Shown: positions 49,406 to 61,000 of the stretch, one piece after another
How positions within the stretch are numbered: the first letter of the stretch is position 1
Layout: every line of letters starts with the position of its first letter
Assembly (NCBI GenBank): GCA_002633025.1
Contig: NMRB01001114.1
Coordinates: 36,529 to 100,528, forward strand
Direction of reading: 5' to 3'
Source: Notospermus geniculatus
Lineage: Eukaryota > Nemertea > Pilidiophora > Heteronemertea > Lineidae
DNA: 64,000 bases
The notes under the pieces: model-generated
Told to the model about the DNA's origin: nothing
Database searches by the model: none
The model's input: only the letters and a program-made list of their open reading frames with translations
Made by a program: the position numbers and the translations under genes

Positions 49406-50212
49406 AATGCCATTCGGGTTGGCCCACTCAAGGACTCGGGTCATCTGTGTCAAAACTTTGTCCTTGAAAGAGAGCTGTGTGCAGTCTTCCAGAGACAACC
49501 AATGATCCTAAATGAGTGTTATTAGCCACAAAGTCAAAAAAATTCCTGGAAAATTGTGCATGGTTTGGGTTGACTTACAACCATTACAACGAAGCCATCA
49601 AATTTTTCGGAGTATGTTCAATAAACAAGAGCTAGGATCGGAATATCAAAGAAACTCTGTGAAAAAGTTGGGCACTCGGGCTATTCTCCTAAGAATCTTT
49701 GCTTAACCCTACTGAGGGTTTTATCGTGGTATAAAGTACTCCTGAGGAAATTTTTAAATATTTTTGTTCACTTTCAGTATGCTTTCTTGGTCAAAATGTA
49801 AGGAAAGGTCTAAAATGCCAATAAAAACTTTTCAGCAATTTATAGATTATGATCTATTTATGATTTCACTATAAGCCAACACATTTTTAAAATTTGGCCG
49901 CATGGAAATGAAAATTTTTTTTTCACAATTCTTTTCATATTGGGACTATCTATTCTAAACAGGGTGATTAAAAATAATACTCATATCCAGACTATGTATA
50001 TTTACAAACTACAAATCATCACAACAGATTCACTGATATTTCAAATAAATGAATTCAGTCAGACAGGTCAGGATAAGGAATGGAATCTGAATCAGGCCTA
50101 TTTTCGGAGACCGCCAATAGTAAAGGGTGAAACAAAAAAAAATATGAATGCACATAGGCCCAGGCCATAATCCCTCTTCTCATGATGTTTTTTACTCATG
50201 GCACGAACTCAC

Positions 50213-50347
50213 CTCACGTTTTTTACCAACATCCCGACAATTTTTTGTATCCGGCTTAATATCATGTGAGTGTTTATGAACATCACTGCTATAACCCTGC
50301 AGAGGCATTGCTTTAAGTCCAGAATGTGGCTCACAATCGTCACAGAT
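50213..50347 (-). CDS. Candidate exon upstream of RAB32/38 (exon c)
   Basis: Forty-five codons (ICDDCEPHSG to DVGKKRE) between an acceptor at TTTCTGTGAG and a GTGAGT donor, phase 0 at both ends. It is Cys/His/Lys rich and without a recognised domain. It could join the RAB exon at 45893 in frame. Confidence 0.35.
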
Positions 50348-50882
50348 CTCACAGAAACAATATGACATGAATGACAGGCAGAAGCCAATCCCGAGAAAAC
50401 ACACCTTTCAGTTCAATCAACCTAGACTTTACAAAAAATTTGTCCTGACAAGTCTGAGCATGGCGTGAAGATAGGCCCTTTCTGTGAGCCCTCATAAATA
50501 GGATAGGTTCAAAGTTGTTGAGCAAAAGTGTAACCAACAAGTACGATTACTCGGTCACCACAGACCCCAACCCTGCTCATTTCATTACTTGCACTATTCT
50601 CTCTCTGAGTGAGAATAAATAGGTTAATTTTCTAAATACTGGCCTGTTTCGTAACAACATACAGCCATGCCATGCCTCATCGGTCAGTAAAAAAGCCTGC
50701 TCAACCGAAGCTGCAGAATGGTAAAATTCAGGTTCCTCAAAAAATGCAGAAATGGTTGGCCCAGTGTTTTGAAATTATGTGAAACCTAAACCTTCATGTG
50801 ACCTTTTTTCACCTTTTGTACTTGATTATGAGGACTTATTAAGAAGAACGACACAAAAAACTCATTCTTTCTATAGTCCTAC

Positions 50883-51060
50883 CTGACCATCCACACTTGC
50901 TGCATTTGTCAGTTTAATTTCACTCAGTGCATCACATGGAGAAACGAATTTGTATGTTATTGAATTTCCACAGTGTACAATGGTGACAGAATTTTCAGGG
51001 TCCTTCAAAAATGATTCCACCTCCATCATGTCCATTGGAAGCCTCACGAAAAGCAGACGC
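50883..51060 (-). CDS. Candidate exon upstream of RAB32/38 (exon b)
   Basis: The open frame containing MMEVESFLKDPENSVTIVHC and EIKLTNAASVDGQ ends at a CAG|GTAGGA donor in phase 0. The acceptor is not clear. Its end resembles that of exon a (TIRLTDASTVEPE), suggesting an internal repeat. Family unknown. Confidence 0.35.
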
Positions 51061-51465
51061 ACCCAAAATAATGAAGCTCAGTCTGCGCCAAATAAATCAT
51101 TGGTTTGAAAAACTGTCCTTAAATTGAACGAAAATATGACCAATTCAAATGGAAATAATGTGCTTACCGGTAAATTGAACATAAAAACTACAATTCAAAC
51201 TGTTCCAATTCAAGGATAATCAAAATATAATGGTGAAGTTTTGAAATTGCAATAATTATGAAGTACCGGTACTGGTAGATCACATGGGGAGTGATTACAG
51301 GCCTCGTGCAGAATCCAACCTGAATGTGAAATAATAGCTCAAACCATCCAATCCAAAAAATTGAACATTTCCCACACCCAAATCATGTGGTCATTAACAG
51401 AACGATGAACATGCCCAGAAAACCAAATCAGGTCTGATTATGCAATGGGTTAATATACAAATAGT

Positions 51466-51595
51466 GGATGGTAGGGAGTCCAATATGGATTTTTGTTGGA
51501 TGAAGAAAAGTTATATCGGACGAGGCGAAGCCGAGTCCGATATAACTTTTCTTCATCCAACAAAAATCCATATTGGACGACCTGCCATCCACTCT
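51466..51595. repeat. Long hairpin with small loop
   Basis: AGTGGATGGTAGGGAGTCCA.. pairs over about 59 bases with the segment ending CTGCCATCCACT. The loop is GAGGCGAAGCC. Flanking sequence to about 51720 repeats TCCGATAC. Likely the end of a transposon or an RNA hairpin source. Confidence 0.85.
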
Positions 51596-52265
51596 TTGCT
51601 ATATTATGCAAATTGCCTAGCAACTATAACAACAGGCCGATGCTCTGATTGGCTGAAACTAGGAGGGCTGTCCGATACAAGGTTTTAGGATCCGATACGA
51701 TGATTGAGTGTCCGATACGATGTGACATCCTATGATCACATGATGCAATCTGCTGCACATGATTGGCCAAGAACATTTGATTGCATAATATTCACTACTG
51801 ATGGTCAATTTGGTATTGGGCTAGTTATGTCTCTTCACTTCAAATGTCACATTACTGAGCATTCTCCATACTAATATGGCCTGGTGGAAACTGTATGGTA
51901 TAGTATTTCACTTATTTTCCTTGGCTTTTAGCCTACAATGTAGCTGTAAGAAATTTTTAGCTTGGTGTCCCAGTAGAAAAGAAAAGCAATTACCCCATCC
52001 CAAATTTTGGCCTCGGGCATATTGTTTTTGGTGATAGAAATGCTGAAATTCATTTTTTTTAGCCTAGTGGTTCGCAAGAGGCTAAAACGGATTGTGGTAT
52101 TTTATGGTATTTTCCATAAGTTTTACCATGGTTTTACCATATTCGAATCAAATATAAATATATATTAAAGAATCATTTAAAGAACATTGAAACAGATTAT
52201 CACACAAGGCATACATCAGATTTGGCCAAAAAATTCCGTCCTTTTCAACAATGACATTTTCCTAC

Positions 52266-52487
52266 CTCAGGTTCAACAGTGGAGGCATCCGTCAGTCGAA
52301 TGGTATCATTCTCTTGGTCACTGATTCGCATTGTCATAAAAAGATTCTCACTGTCCTTCCGATGTTTTTCAACTTCCATGTCAAAATCTTTTTGAAAAGA
52401 TGGCATGATACTGATAGGCCAGATATTGAATTCTTCAATGTAGATGTCTGATGTCCCACTCGTACAGTATAACAATGCCAAGTAGGC
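52266..52487 (-). CDS. Candidate exon upstream of RAB32/38 (exon a)
   Basis: Seventy-four codons (AYLALLYC to DASTVEPE) between a possible acceptor (AGTCAG) and a GAG|GTAGGA donor, phase 0. Mixed charged sequence with FQKDFDMEVEKHRKDSENLF. No family recognised. It may begin a long N-terminal region of the RAB gene or belong to a separate gene. Confidence 0.35.
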
Positions 52488-53002
52488 CTGACTGGTAGGC
52501 CTTAGGATTAGCCTGTCCTGACCAGTTTACTGAACCACAGGGATCCCTGGAGTTCAGATGAGTTCAGGAGTTCAGACACGTCAGATAAGGTGTATTTATA
52601 CGTTATGCAACAATCAAATACACTGTACAAACATGAAGTAATGTCCTTCATTCATATGATTGGTCAAAAAGTGAAATATTTAGTAGGTACCCTATTTACT
52701 CAGTAAAGCTAGGCGTATTTAAGATAAACTCTGTTGGTATTACATGTACTTACATTCAGAAGTCCATTTTTGCAAGAAATAACATGAGCACCATGATTGC
52801 GAGGCATTTTCCACTGAGTGACCAACACGACAACGGGCTAGTTACAAATGACGAGTTTAGCCTAATTAGGACTTATGATTCTATTCCAATGACATGAATG
52901 AAGTCATGTGAAATACGTACCGTGTCATGAACAATCAGGAAATACCCTGATCAGGCTGTGATTTCAGAAAATGTTAAATCCCCAAATTATGACATCAAAT
53001 AC

Positions 53003-53024
53003 GTGTGTGTGTGTGTGTGTGTGT
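53003..53024 (+). repeat. GT dinucleotide microsatellite
   Basis: About ten GT units. Confidence 0.9.
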
Positions 53025-53089
53025 GACCAGTGTCAAAGATGGGTGATGGTGTCAGGAGTGGATTGCATAATAATCGCATGGAAGTTCTG

Positions 53090-53453
53090 CAGGGTTTCCG
53101 CCAGAGGGTAAAATGGGTAAAATTCCGTACCCTAAAATTTTTCCAGGGTACGGATCCGTACCCTCAAAAATTTGATAAATTCACATATTTATCAGCAGTG
53201 TTCATTGTTTTTCACCATTAAACATCATATTTCATGATGGAAAGTGATTTTATGCTTCAAAATACGCCTAAAATGGCACTAAACATCGTTTAAAACCAAT
53301 GATTGAAAATCTCCAAAAAATCATCAAAATAACCTAGCCATTAAAATAAAGAAATAAAAATAAAAATAAAAATTTTTCAAAAAAAACATTTTTTCAAAAA
53401 AAAAATTTTTTTTTTGGTCCGTACCCTCATTTTTTTTTCTGGCGGAAACCCTG
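53090..53453. mobile_element. MITE with CAGGGTTTCCGCCAGA ends
   Basis: CAGGGTTTCCGCCAGA and its reverse complement TCTGGCGGAAACCCTG bound 364 bases. The interior repeats CCGTACCCT and has A/T runs. The flanks TTCTG and TTCAG may be a damaged target duplication. Confidence 0.85.
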
Positions 53454-54372
53454 TTCAGGGGCGATCAGTAGGGGTCAAGGTCATAGGGGGTTGTACAGTC
53501 ATGATGGATATACCGTATTAGAATTTGTTTCAAAAAGCAGAGGCATAGGTACATGTACTGGATAATTTATTTAAGGGTTCCTCCTGGATTTTGAAAAGGG
53601 TGAGTCACTTCTGGGATTCCTGCACAGTCATAAACTTGATTTTAATGATTGAAAATCTCCAAAAAATCATCAAAATAACCTAGCCATTAAATTTTTCATT
53701 AGCATGATAGGCCTAATCACTAAGCTCATTTTTCTTCAGTGACTAGTAGGCCTAGTAGGCTAAAGTGGGTCAGACTATGTCAAAAGGTGATACAGTATAC
53801 CTAGGGCGGGGGGGGGGGGGCTAGCCTTTCATGTCAGACAGGTGCACTGACTAGTTGAGCGTGGTGTGCTGATGACTGCGGTCAACCATGACAGCCACTG
53901 GAAATTGACACCACCACAGCAGAGTAGTGGCGATACAATCCAATGATGACTGTCACTGTGTCAGGCTAGGCCTATAGTCATGTACCATATTGCGGACCAT
54001 GTTATGGCGTCAGTGACGTTGCAATGCATCAGCATGTGTTCGTCACGTCGTCCGCAATTTTCGGTACACATATAGTCTCCTGTCCTGCTAGGCCTAGTGA
54101 AACATGAACTACATGTAGCCTAATGAAAATAAATCTAGGCCTAGAGTAGACTAGCCCTTTGGTCCTTCAAGGCTAGGCTAGTAGCCAAAGAAACACTCTC
54201 ATCTCTCAGTCTCAGGTCAGCAGCATCAGCATGCAGAAGCCCAATCAAATATACAATGCAAACCTACAAATATACATGTAACCCCCATGGCCATGATGAT
54301 GATGATCATGATGATGAATGAATGAATGAACAGCACAGCACAGCACAGCAGCAGTCAAGACTAAAATCTTAC

Positions 54373-54450
54373 CATGTTGGCTGCCGATTACCGATTTTAC
54401 AAGCCTTTCTTTCTCTGACCATTGGGTGCACGCGTAAAAGAAAGCAAATG
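54373..54450 (-). promoter_or_regulatory. Candidate promoter and first exon of a minus-strand gene
   Basis: The minus strand reads CCCAATGG (CCAAT box type), then about 40 bases later CAGCCAACATG|GTAAGA, that is, an ATG followed at once by a splice donor, phase 0. This would suit the exons at 52.4-50.2 kb. The duplicate is at 55666-55740. Confidence 0.35.
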
Positions 54451-54759
54451 TCAAATGTATCAGGAAGTAAGGTTCTCAATACATGTACATCATCACTATT
54501 ATCACTGATTATGTTTCTTCCAGGAAATCTTGGGGAAATTTTTTACGGTGTCACATGATTTGCAATGTTGCAACTGAGGAGCAACTCACAAAATATTAAT
54601 ATCTATAACTAATCGACCCACCATTTTAGGATTATAACTATAATAAAATTAAGAATAATGTGTTAGTTCAAAGATAAAAATTCATATACAAATCAGTATT
54701 TATCTGTGTAGTAAGAGTTAGATTTTTTTCATGCTGATTTTTTTTGCAACACACTAACA

Positions 54760-54960
54760 CTGACGAACGCTGGCAAACATGGCGGCCAGCTTGTGATCTT
54801 GTGAAATTTTCCCGAATTTTTGCCGTCAAATCACAGATTGGGAGTGATTTATTGGAAACACTGCATTTGATTTCAACACATCACAAGGTACTTTTGTGTA
54901 AGAATAACTTTTACAGCTCTTGCAACTTACTACTTTCGTCCGGAAGTCATTGGAACATGC
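54760..54960 (+). promoter_or_regulatory. Candidate TSS region on the plus strand
   Basis: AACATGGCGGCCAGC fits the YY1 consensus and CCGGAAGT an ETS site. A good donor (CACAAG|GTACTT) follows at about 54887. Together they suggest a non-coding first exon, possibly of the transporter gene downstream; the spacing to 58100 is long. The ATG in the YY1-like site is followed by a stop after five codons. The duplicate is at 56045-56245. Confidence 0.35.
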
Positions 54961-56265
54961 ACGTCAGTCATGAATAGGCCTTATCGCACCTAGCACATGG
55001 CTAATCAGCATAAATCAGCGAGGCGGGACGGGCCCAACCATCAGCGCCACCGCTGTACATTTAAAAAAATCGGCCATATTCATGTTGAACACACATAACT
55101 CGATATATTAAGGAAGAATTTTAATTTTTTTTTCAATGCTGAATTTGTACATGTACACAATTCTGTGTGTAAAAATTTGGTTTCCACAGAAGGTTTTCAC
55201 GCTGTAGCGTGATTTCACGGCCTAGCGTGATGGTGTAGACTGGTCACTGTGTCAGGCTAGGCCTATAGTCATGTACCATATTGCGGACCATACATGGCCT
55301 CAGTGACGTTGCAATGCATCAGCATGTGTTGGATGCACTACAGCGTCACGTCACGTCGTCCGCAATTTTCGGTACACATATAGTCTCCTGTCCTGCTAGG
55401 CCTAGTGAAACATGAACTACATGTAGCCTAATGAAAATAAATCTAGGCCTAGCCCTAGAGTAGACTAGCCCTTTGGTCCTTCAAGGCTAGGCTAGCCAAA
55501 GAAACACTCTCATCTCTCAGTCTCAGGTCAGCAGCATCAGCATGCAGAAGCCCAATCAAATATACAATGCAAACCTACAAACATACATGTAACCCCCATG
55601 ATGATGATGATCATGACATGATGAACAGATGAATGAACAGCACAGCAGCAGTCACAAAATCTTACCATGTTGGCTGCTGATTACCGATTTTACAAGCCTT
55701 TCTTTCTCTGACCATTGGGTGCACGCGTAAAAGAAAGCAAATGTCAAAAGTATCAGGAAGTAAGGTTCTCAATACATCATCACTATTATCACTGATTGTG
55801 TTTCTTCCAGGAAATCTTGGGGAAATTTTTTACGGTGTCACATGATTTGCAATGTTGCAACTGAGGAGCACCTCACAAAATATTAATATCTATAACTAAT
55901 CGACCCACCATTTTAGGATTATAACTATAATAAAATTAAGAATAATGTGTTAATTCAAAGATGAAAATTCATATACAAATCAGTATTTATCTGTGTAGTA
56001 AGAGTTAGATTTTTTTCATGCTGATTTTCTTTGCAACACACTAACACTGACGAACGCTGGCAAACATGGCGGCCAGCTTGTGATCTTGTGAAATTTTCCC
56101 GAATTTTTGCCGTCAAATCACAGATTGAGAGTGATTTATTGGAAACACTGCATTTGATTTCAACACATCACAAGGTACTTTTTTGTAAGAATAACTTTTA
56201 CAGCTCTTGCAACTTACTACTTTCGTCCGGAAGTCATTGGAACATGCACGTCATGTCATGGATGG

Positions 56266-57512
56266 CACAGGTTCTTGTCAGCTGGGGAAATAGGGCCGAT
56301 CTAGCTGTCACCAGCTGAACTGCCGATCAGCTATAGATCTGCTGATTTTTGCACCTGCTGATCGCCAGAAATTGTCCCATCAAACTGCGTTTGTTACGAA
56401 AACGCATTTGCGCATGCAAATACGAAAAACCGCACGTAGGTACCATAATCATGATAATGAACATAGTGCCCTCAAGGCACTGCCACAAGCCAAAAAAAAC
56501 TGCATTGAAATCAAGTGTTTGACAGATTTTTGCGATTTGAGAGGTAAGAAGCAGCAACTGACAGCTTTTCACCACTTCCCTGACCATTTTAGACAATGCT
56601 AGATACAGTCAAGATGAGTTTGCAGAGTAAAAACGATTAAAAATGCTAAATATTGACAGTTGCCACCACCTGCAGCAGTGAATACATTATGATAATTAGG
56701 TTCTGAAATGCAGATCGGTGGGTTATCGTCCGATTTATCGGTGACAGCTAGATCGGCCCTATTTCCCCAGCTGTTGTGGTTCGATACTAATACTACATGC
56801 TAGGGGACCACCGGTCCTGACACACTTCACTGAGAATGTATAGAAAAACAAAAGGTATGACACTTCGCAAACCAGCACCCCGACCTCGCCACTTCAAACC
56901 GCCGTCAAATCTTTATTTCCCAACCGATTGCCACGATTTTTGGCACGAGTGATCTCCCGATATATTTATTCCACAATGAACACAACTTTAATGAATGACT
57001 TTAATAATCCTAAATCCGGTGATTTTGATCGAGAATTCCGATCACCAGCGAAGGCACACACAACCAAACAGGAACCGAGAGAGAGCAATTACTGCGCATG
57101 CGCATATGCTCACAACACGTGCTTTTATTTACTTCCGTATCTATATTTAGAGTAGCAACCAATCACAAAGGCGGCTCCGTTAGTCGCGCATGCACAGTAA
57201 TTGCTCTCTCTCGCTTCCTGTTTGGTTGTATGTGGCTTCGCTGGTGATCGGAATTCTCGATCAAAATCACCGGATTTAGGATTAAAGTCATTCATTAAAG
57301 TTTTGTTCATTGTGGAATAAATATATCGGAGATCACTCATGCCAAAAATCGTGGCAATCGGTTGGGAAATAAAGATTTGACGGCGGTTTGAAGTGACGAA
57401 GTCGGGGTGCTAGTTTGCGAAGTGTCATACCTTTTGTTTTTCTATACATTCTCAGTGAAGTGTGTCAGGACCGGTGGTCCCCTAGTATAGTATCGAACCA
57501 CAAGAACCTGTG
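56266..57512. mobile_element. Large palindromic element with another element inserted in its left arm
   Basis: The ends CACAGGTTCTTG and CAAGAACCTGTG and long inner arms (AGGGGACCACCGGTCCTGAC and its complement, through AATCCTAAATCCGGTGATTT) form a palindrome centred near 57165 with a loop of about 100 bases. The left arm is split at TTGT by the 495-base element 56279-56773 (ends CAGCTGGGGAAATAGGGCCG), with TTGT on both sides. Confidence 0.85.
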
Positions 57513-58099
57513 GTCATGGTCATGAAAACGTCGATGATGATGTGTCATTGTGTGTCCACCCATTCATTGCCTATTTGGACGGCGGTGGTGGTGCAGCTGC
57601 AGGTGACCGTGATGAGTCAGCTGGTCATACGGGAGGAAAAATCGACCTGGCGGCATATTTGTCGGCTTGGCGCTAGGCCTAATCCAGAATCACTTTGATG
57701 GCTCCACGCCTTTTGGCCATGTTGGCGGTGCACCGGCAAGGCGGTTACTGGGGTTGGAAAGCCATGCATGCATGGGTAGGCTGCTAGCCGCTATAGTATA
57801 GGCCTACACCTACAGATACCGGTAGCCTAGGCCTAAAAAAGGCTAGCTAGGGTATTTAACAAGAAAATATTTGGCATTTTTGCATTAGGCCTATCCCCCA
57901 CCACCCTAACACTGTTCCTAACCCTAACAATAGCCCTAACACTGACGCTGTGGTGGGAGATTATGCACTTATGCAATTAAGCCGCATTCTCTACCCCCAC
58001 TGGCCCCAGGACAGGAGGCACAGTCCAGCAATCTGTACCTGCTGATAATTTTTGTCATCTTTTCCAGCTAATCTGCATAGATGTTGAGTTTGCCTCAGA
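57513..58099 (+). other. 5' flank of the transporter gene
   Basis: No coding exon recognised. AGGCCTA strings and ACCCTAACACT repeats at about 57900-57950. The coding exon may start at an acceptor near TTTTCCAG (58062-58069), so the ATG at 58100 could be preceded by untranslated exons. Confidence 0.45.
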
Positions 58100-61000
58100 A
58101 TGAAGTTGCGTTCGGGTTTTAGACTGAGTGGTGAACCGCATACCATGTCGGCGGTTGATGATGAAAACTACAAAAATGAACTGAAAGAAAATGGAACCAG
58201 AAACATGGAAAAGCCACAAGAAAAATGTGCTGGAGACTATGAACGACATCGCTTGTCTAATAGATCCATTCTGTTCATCACACATTTCAATGTGTTCCTT
58301 TATGCACTGTTCTTCTGGATACAGAATGGGATTATGCCAGTAGGTATTGATTTAGAATTTCTAAAGCAAATAGACAGACATTTGTGTTGAGATAACCAAT
58401 AAGTACTAAACAAATACCTACCTAGGCCTATTATATCCATCAATGTTTGTGTACAGTAATTTCACTTCAAAAATTCTCTAATTTGGCCTAATTGGTTATT
58501 TTGCAGTTCTTGACCAAGAAACTGAATGTCAACACAGTAACGTATGGATACCTACAGACAACGTTTGCAACCGTTCAGCTTCTTGGAGGACCACTGTATG
58601 GCAGATTTGGTGACATCTACGGTAGTAAATATGCCCTGATGCTGGCATTTTCATCTGCTGCTATGAGCTATGGAATTCTGTCTGTTGCAAAGAGTGTTGA
58701 AGTCTTATTCCTGTCCAGGGTTTTCTCCGTTTTTCTCCACGTAATGCAAGGTAAGTTGAACAGTAAAAGTGACCATTATAAGGTTTTTCAGCACTTCAGA
58801 CCCAAGTGCGGCCTTACACTGTGCACTTCAAATAGAGTGGAAACTTCTTGTGGACACTGTGCACTTCAAATTCTTAAGCCCCTCAGGCTGTCAGGAAACT
58901 GGGAAACAGTTGATTGCAATAACTCAAAAGACACAGTTCATTCAGCACATATTCCTACCTTTCAGACTACATGTACATGTAGTTGAAAATGAGCTGAGAA
59001 GCCCAAAGATTCTGCTAAGTTCCATGACTGAATGAAAATTTTGTATTACAGGTGGCTTGATGATTGCAACAGATCTTTCTGACTCCGTTGGTCGGGCAGA
59101 TGCCTTGGCCAAACTTGGTGTTAGCTACGGAGTGGGTTTTACCTTGGGGCCAGCAATTGGTGGCTTGATTGCAAACCACTACAGGTACGACTCAGCTGGA
59201 TTGGTGGTAGTCAGTGTCATTGCTTCTAGGGTTATTTCAGTCTGACATGGGTTTGATTCAGAGGTGTCATCTGATTTTACACTTCATCCCCAGTCTATAC
59301 TGAAAGCTTTCAGTAGAACGCGGATGAGCTGCTCATTCAGCGCGACAATCTGCCATGAGCATTTCCAACCGGTACCCATTTATACACCTGGGTGGAGAGA
59401 GGCCAGTGAGGTAAAGAGACCTGCCCAAGTCTCACACCACAGTGGGATTTGAACCCAGGACTCCCTGACCGCCAGTCAGAGACCCGAACCACTACACCAG
59501 TGTGGCTCCTTGGCAAAACTTATCCATTTTCTCTTGTTTATTTTCAGTGAACAAACTGCTGCATTCGTATCATTCCTCGGATCCATCTTCAGTATTGTCT
59601 TGATTTATCTGACGCTGCCAAATAAAACAAAGCAACATGATGCACCGCTATCAGAAAGTGAGCATTCTTTTTTACGAAGTCGAATGGATTCTTTTCTGAA
59701 ATGTCATGGAATTATGAAATGAAATGTGACCCGCTTCAGGGAAAGTATGTCGCAGGTGATCATCATTACGGGTAGTCATCAGTTTACTTGACTATTATCA
59801 CTGCTGTCCACTACTTTTGTCAACCTGCAGAGACGTACATATACGTACATGTACATGTCAGCTGTTGTTTTGTAAGGCCGTTAACCCTCTCCTCGGTTGC
59901 TAGAGCGGGTCACAAATGGCTTAGATGGTTCTGTATGAAATCTGATCAATTCTGAACTTCCATTTCAGCTGAAGCTGTCGCCAAGCGAAACATCTTTAGT
60001 ATATTTGAGATAGTGTCCTTAATCAAGAAGCCTGGTGCTCCTCTACTGCTCGCCATCAAGTTATTCACAGGTACAATTTCAGTAGAATTCAAAAGACATT
60101 CATTTTGGCTCACGAAGATGGTGCTGAAATCAAAACATGTGGACCGAATTGGGATGTCTCATATTCTTTCTAACAAAATTCTATATCCATTCATACCAAA
60201 ACTTTAGGTCCTTGCATATTCGAAGTACGCAGTTTCCTTTTTCTGGATCACCCTGTATTGACGGTAAAGTCCGAATTTACTGTAGTGACAATGATCGTTG
60301 CAATTCTTCCTTCAGGCCTCCCAGCTGGAATATTCCAGAGCATGTTCGCTGTGGTTGCCATGGAAAAATTCCATTTAACTCCGGCCACCAACGGTTACAT
60401 TATGTCATATGTAGGAGTGATCGGTCTGGTGAGTGCAAATTTCTAGGTTTGTGATATCCTGTTGTCTCGTACGGTGGAATCGTTCACACGTGTGGATCAG
60501 TTGAAGTCTGTGAATAGGAAACCATGTGAAAATGCAGTCTTCAGACTTCAAGGGGTGATCTCGCCGCCGCTGCTGTATTGTACTCACTCAATTCCCATGT
60601 TATTTTCAGATTATGCAAGGTTTTGGAGTTGGGTTCTTGAACAAGAGATTTGGGGAGTCGTCCATGATCAAAATTGGCATCTTCATTACCATGTGGGCTT
60701 TTCTGCTTCTGGTAAATATACTTCTTATATATGCTTAGCTTATACTACATGAAAAGGCCACGAGAGATAGTTTGTAGTCCACGTGGGAATTATCTTGCTT
60801 GAGTTGGGACTCCATGGGCAACTGAACCCATAGAAAAGTAGGCCTATGGGTAGTTTGTGTCATTGGTCGTACTGAAACAAAAAATGGTGAATTAGCCGTT
60901 GAAAGCTGACTCGCTTGAGAAACCTCTCGTGGTGCACCGCTTTTGGTGATGGAACCTCATTTATGACCTGAAATTCTCTACCAATCATAATTAGGTCGGG

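Larger units (their letters stand above)
46200..50200. other. Repeat-rich non-coding region
   Basis: 46540-46820 has a degenerate array of GGTACATGTATTCCCTCAGA. 47785-47870 and 48945-49040 are minus-strand tRNA-like SINE pieces (ATTGAACCCGCAACC, CTTGAACCCACGGACC). 48064-48318 is a fold-back with AAAAGTGGAAAATAAGAAGT at one end and its reverse complement at the other. 49066-49405 is a nested MITE. The rest is AT-rich with no recognised exon. Confidence 0.6.
53952..56252. repeat. Direct duplication of a 1.0 kb promoter-like unit
   Basis: Unit 1 is 53952-54966 and unit 2 is 55243-56252, separated by about 276 unrelated bases. Each holds a minus-strand candidate first exon (ATG next to GTAAGA), a GTACCATATTGCGGAC inverted-repeat element (53982-54066 in unit 1), and plus-strand sequence with AACATGGCGGCCAGC and CCGGAAGT. 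Confidence 0.88.

Noticed and set aside
54744-54977. Protein starting at ATGGCGGCC or the overlapping 77-codon frame
   Set aside because: ATGGCGGCC is followed by a stop after five codons and fits a YY1 site; the other frame has no ATG start and no family match.
55000-55242. Spacer between the two promoter-like units as a gene
   Set aside because: Only short frames and TTCACGCTGTAGCGTGATTT-like inverted strings are seen.
60137-60454. 105-codon open frame across exon 6 of the transporter
   Set aside because: It is in a different frame from the conserved MFS protein and crosses the intron.
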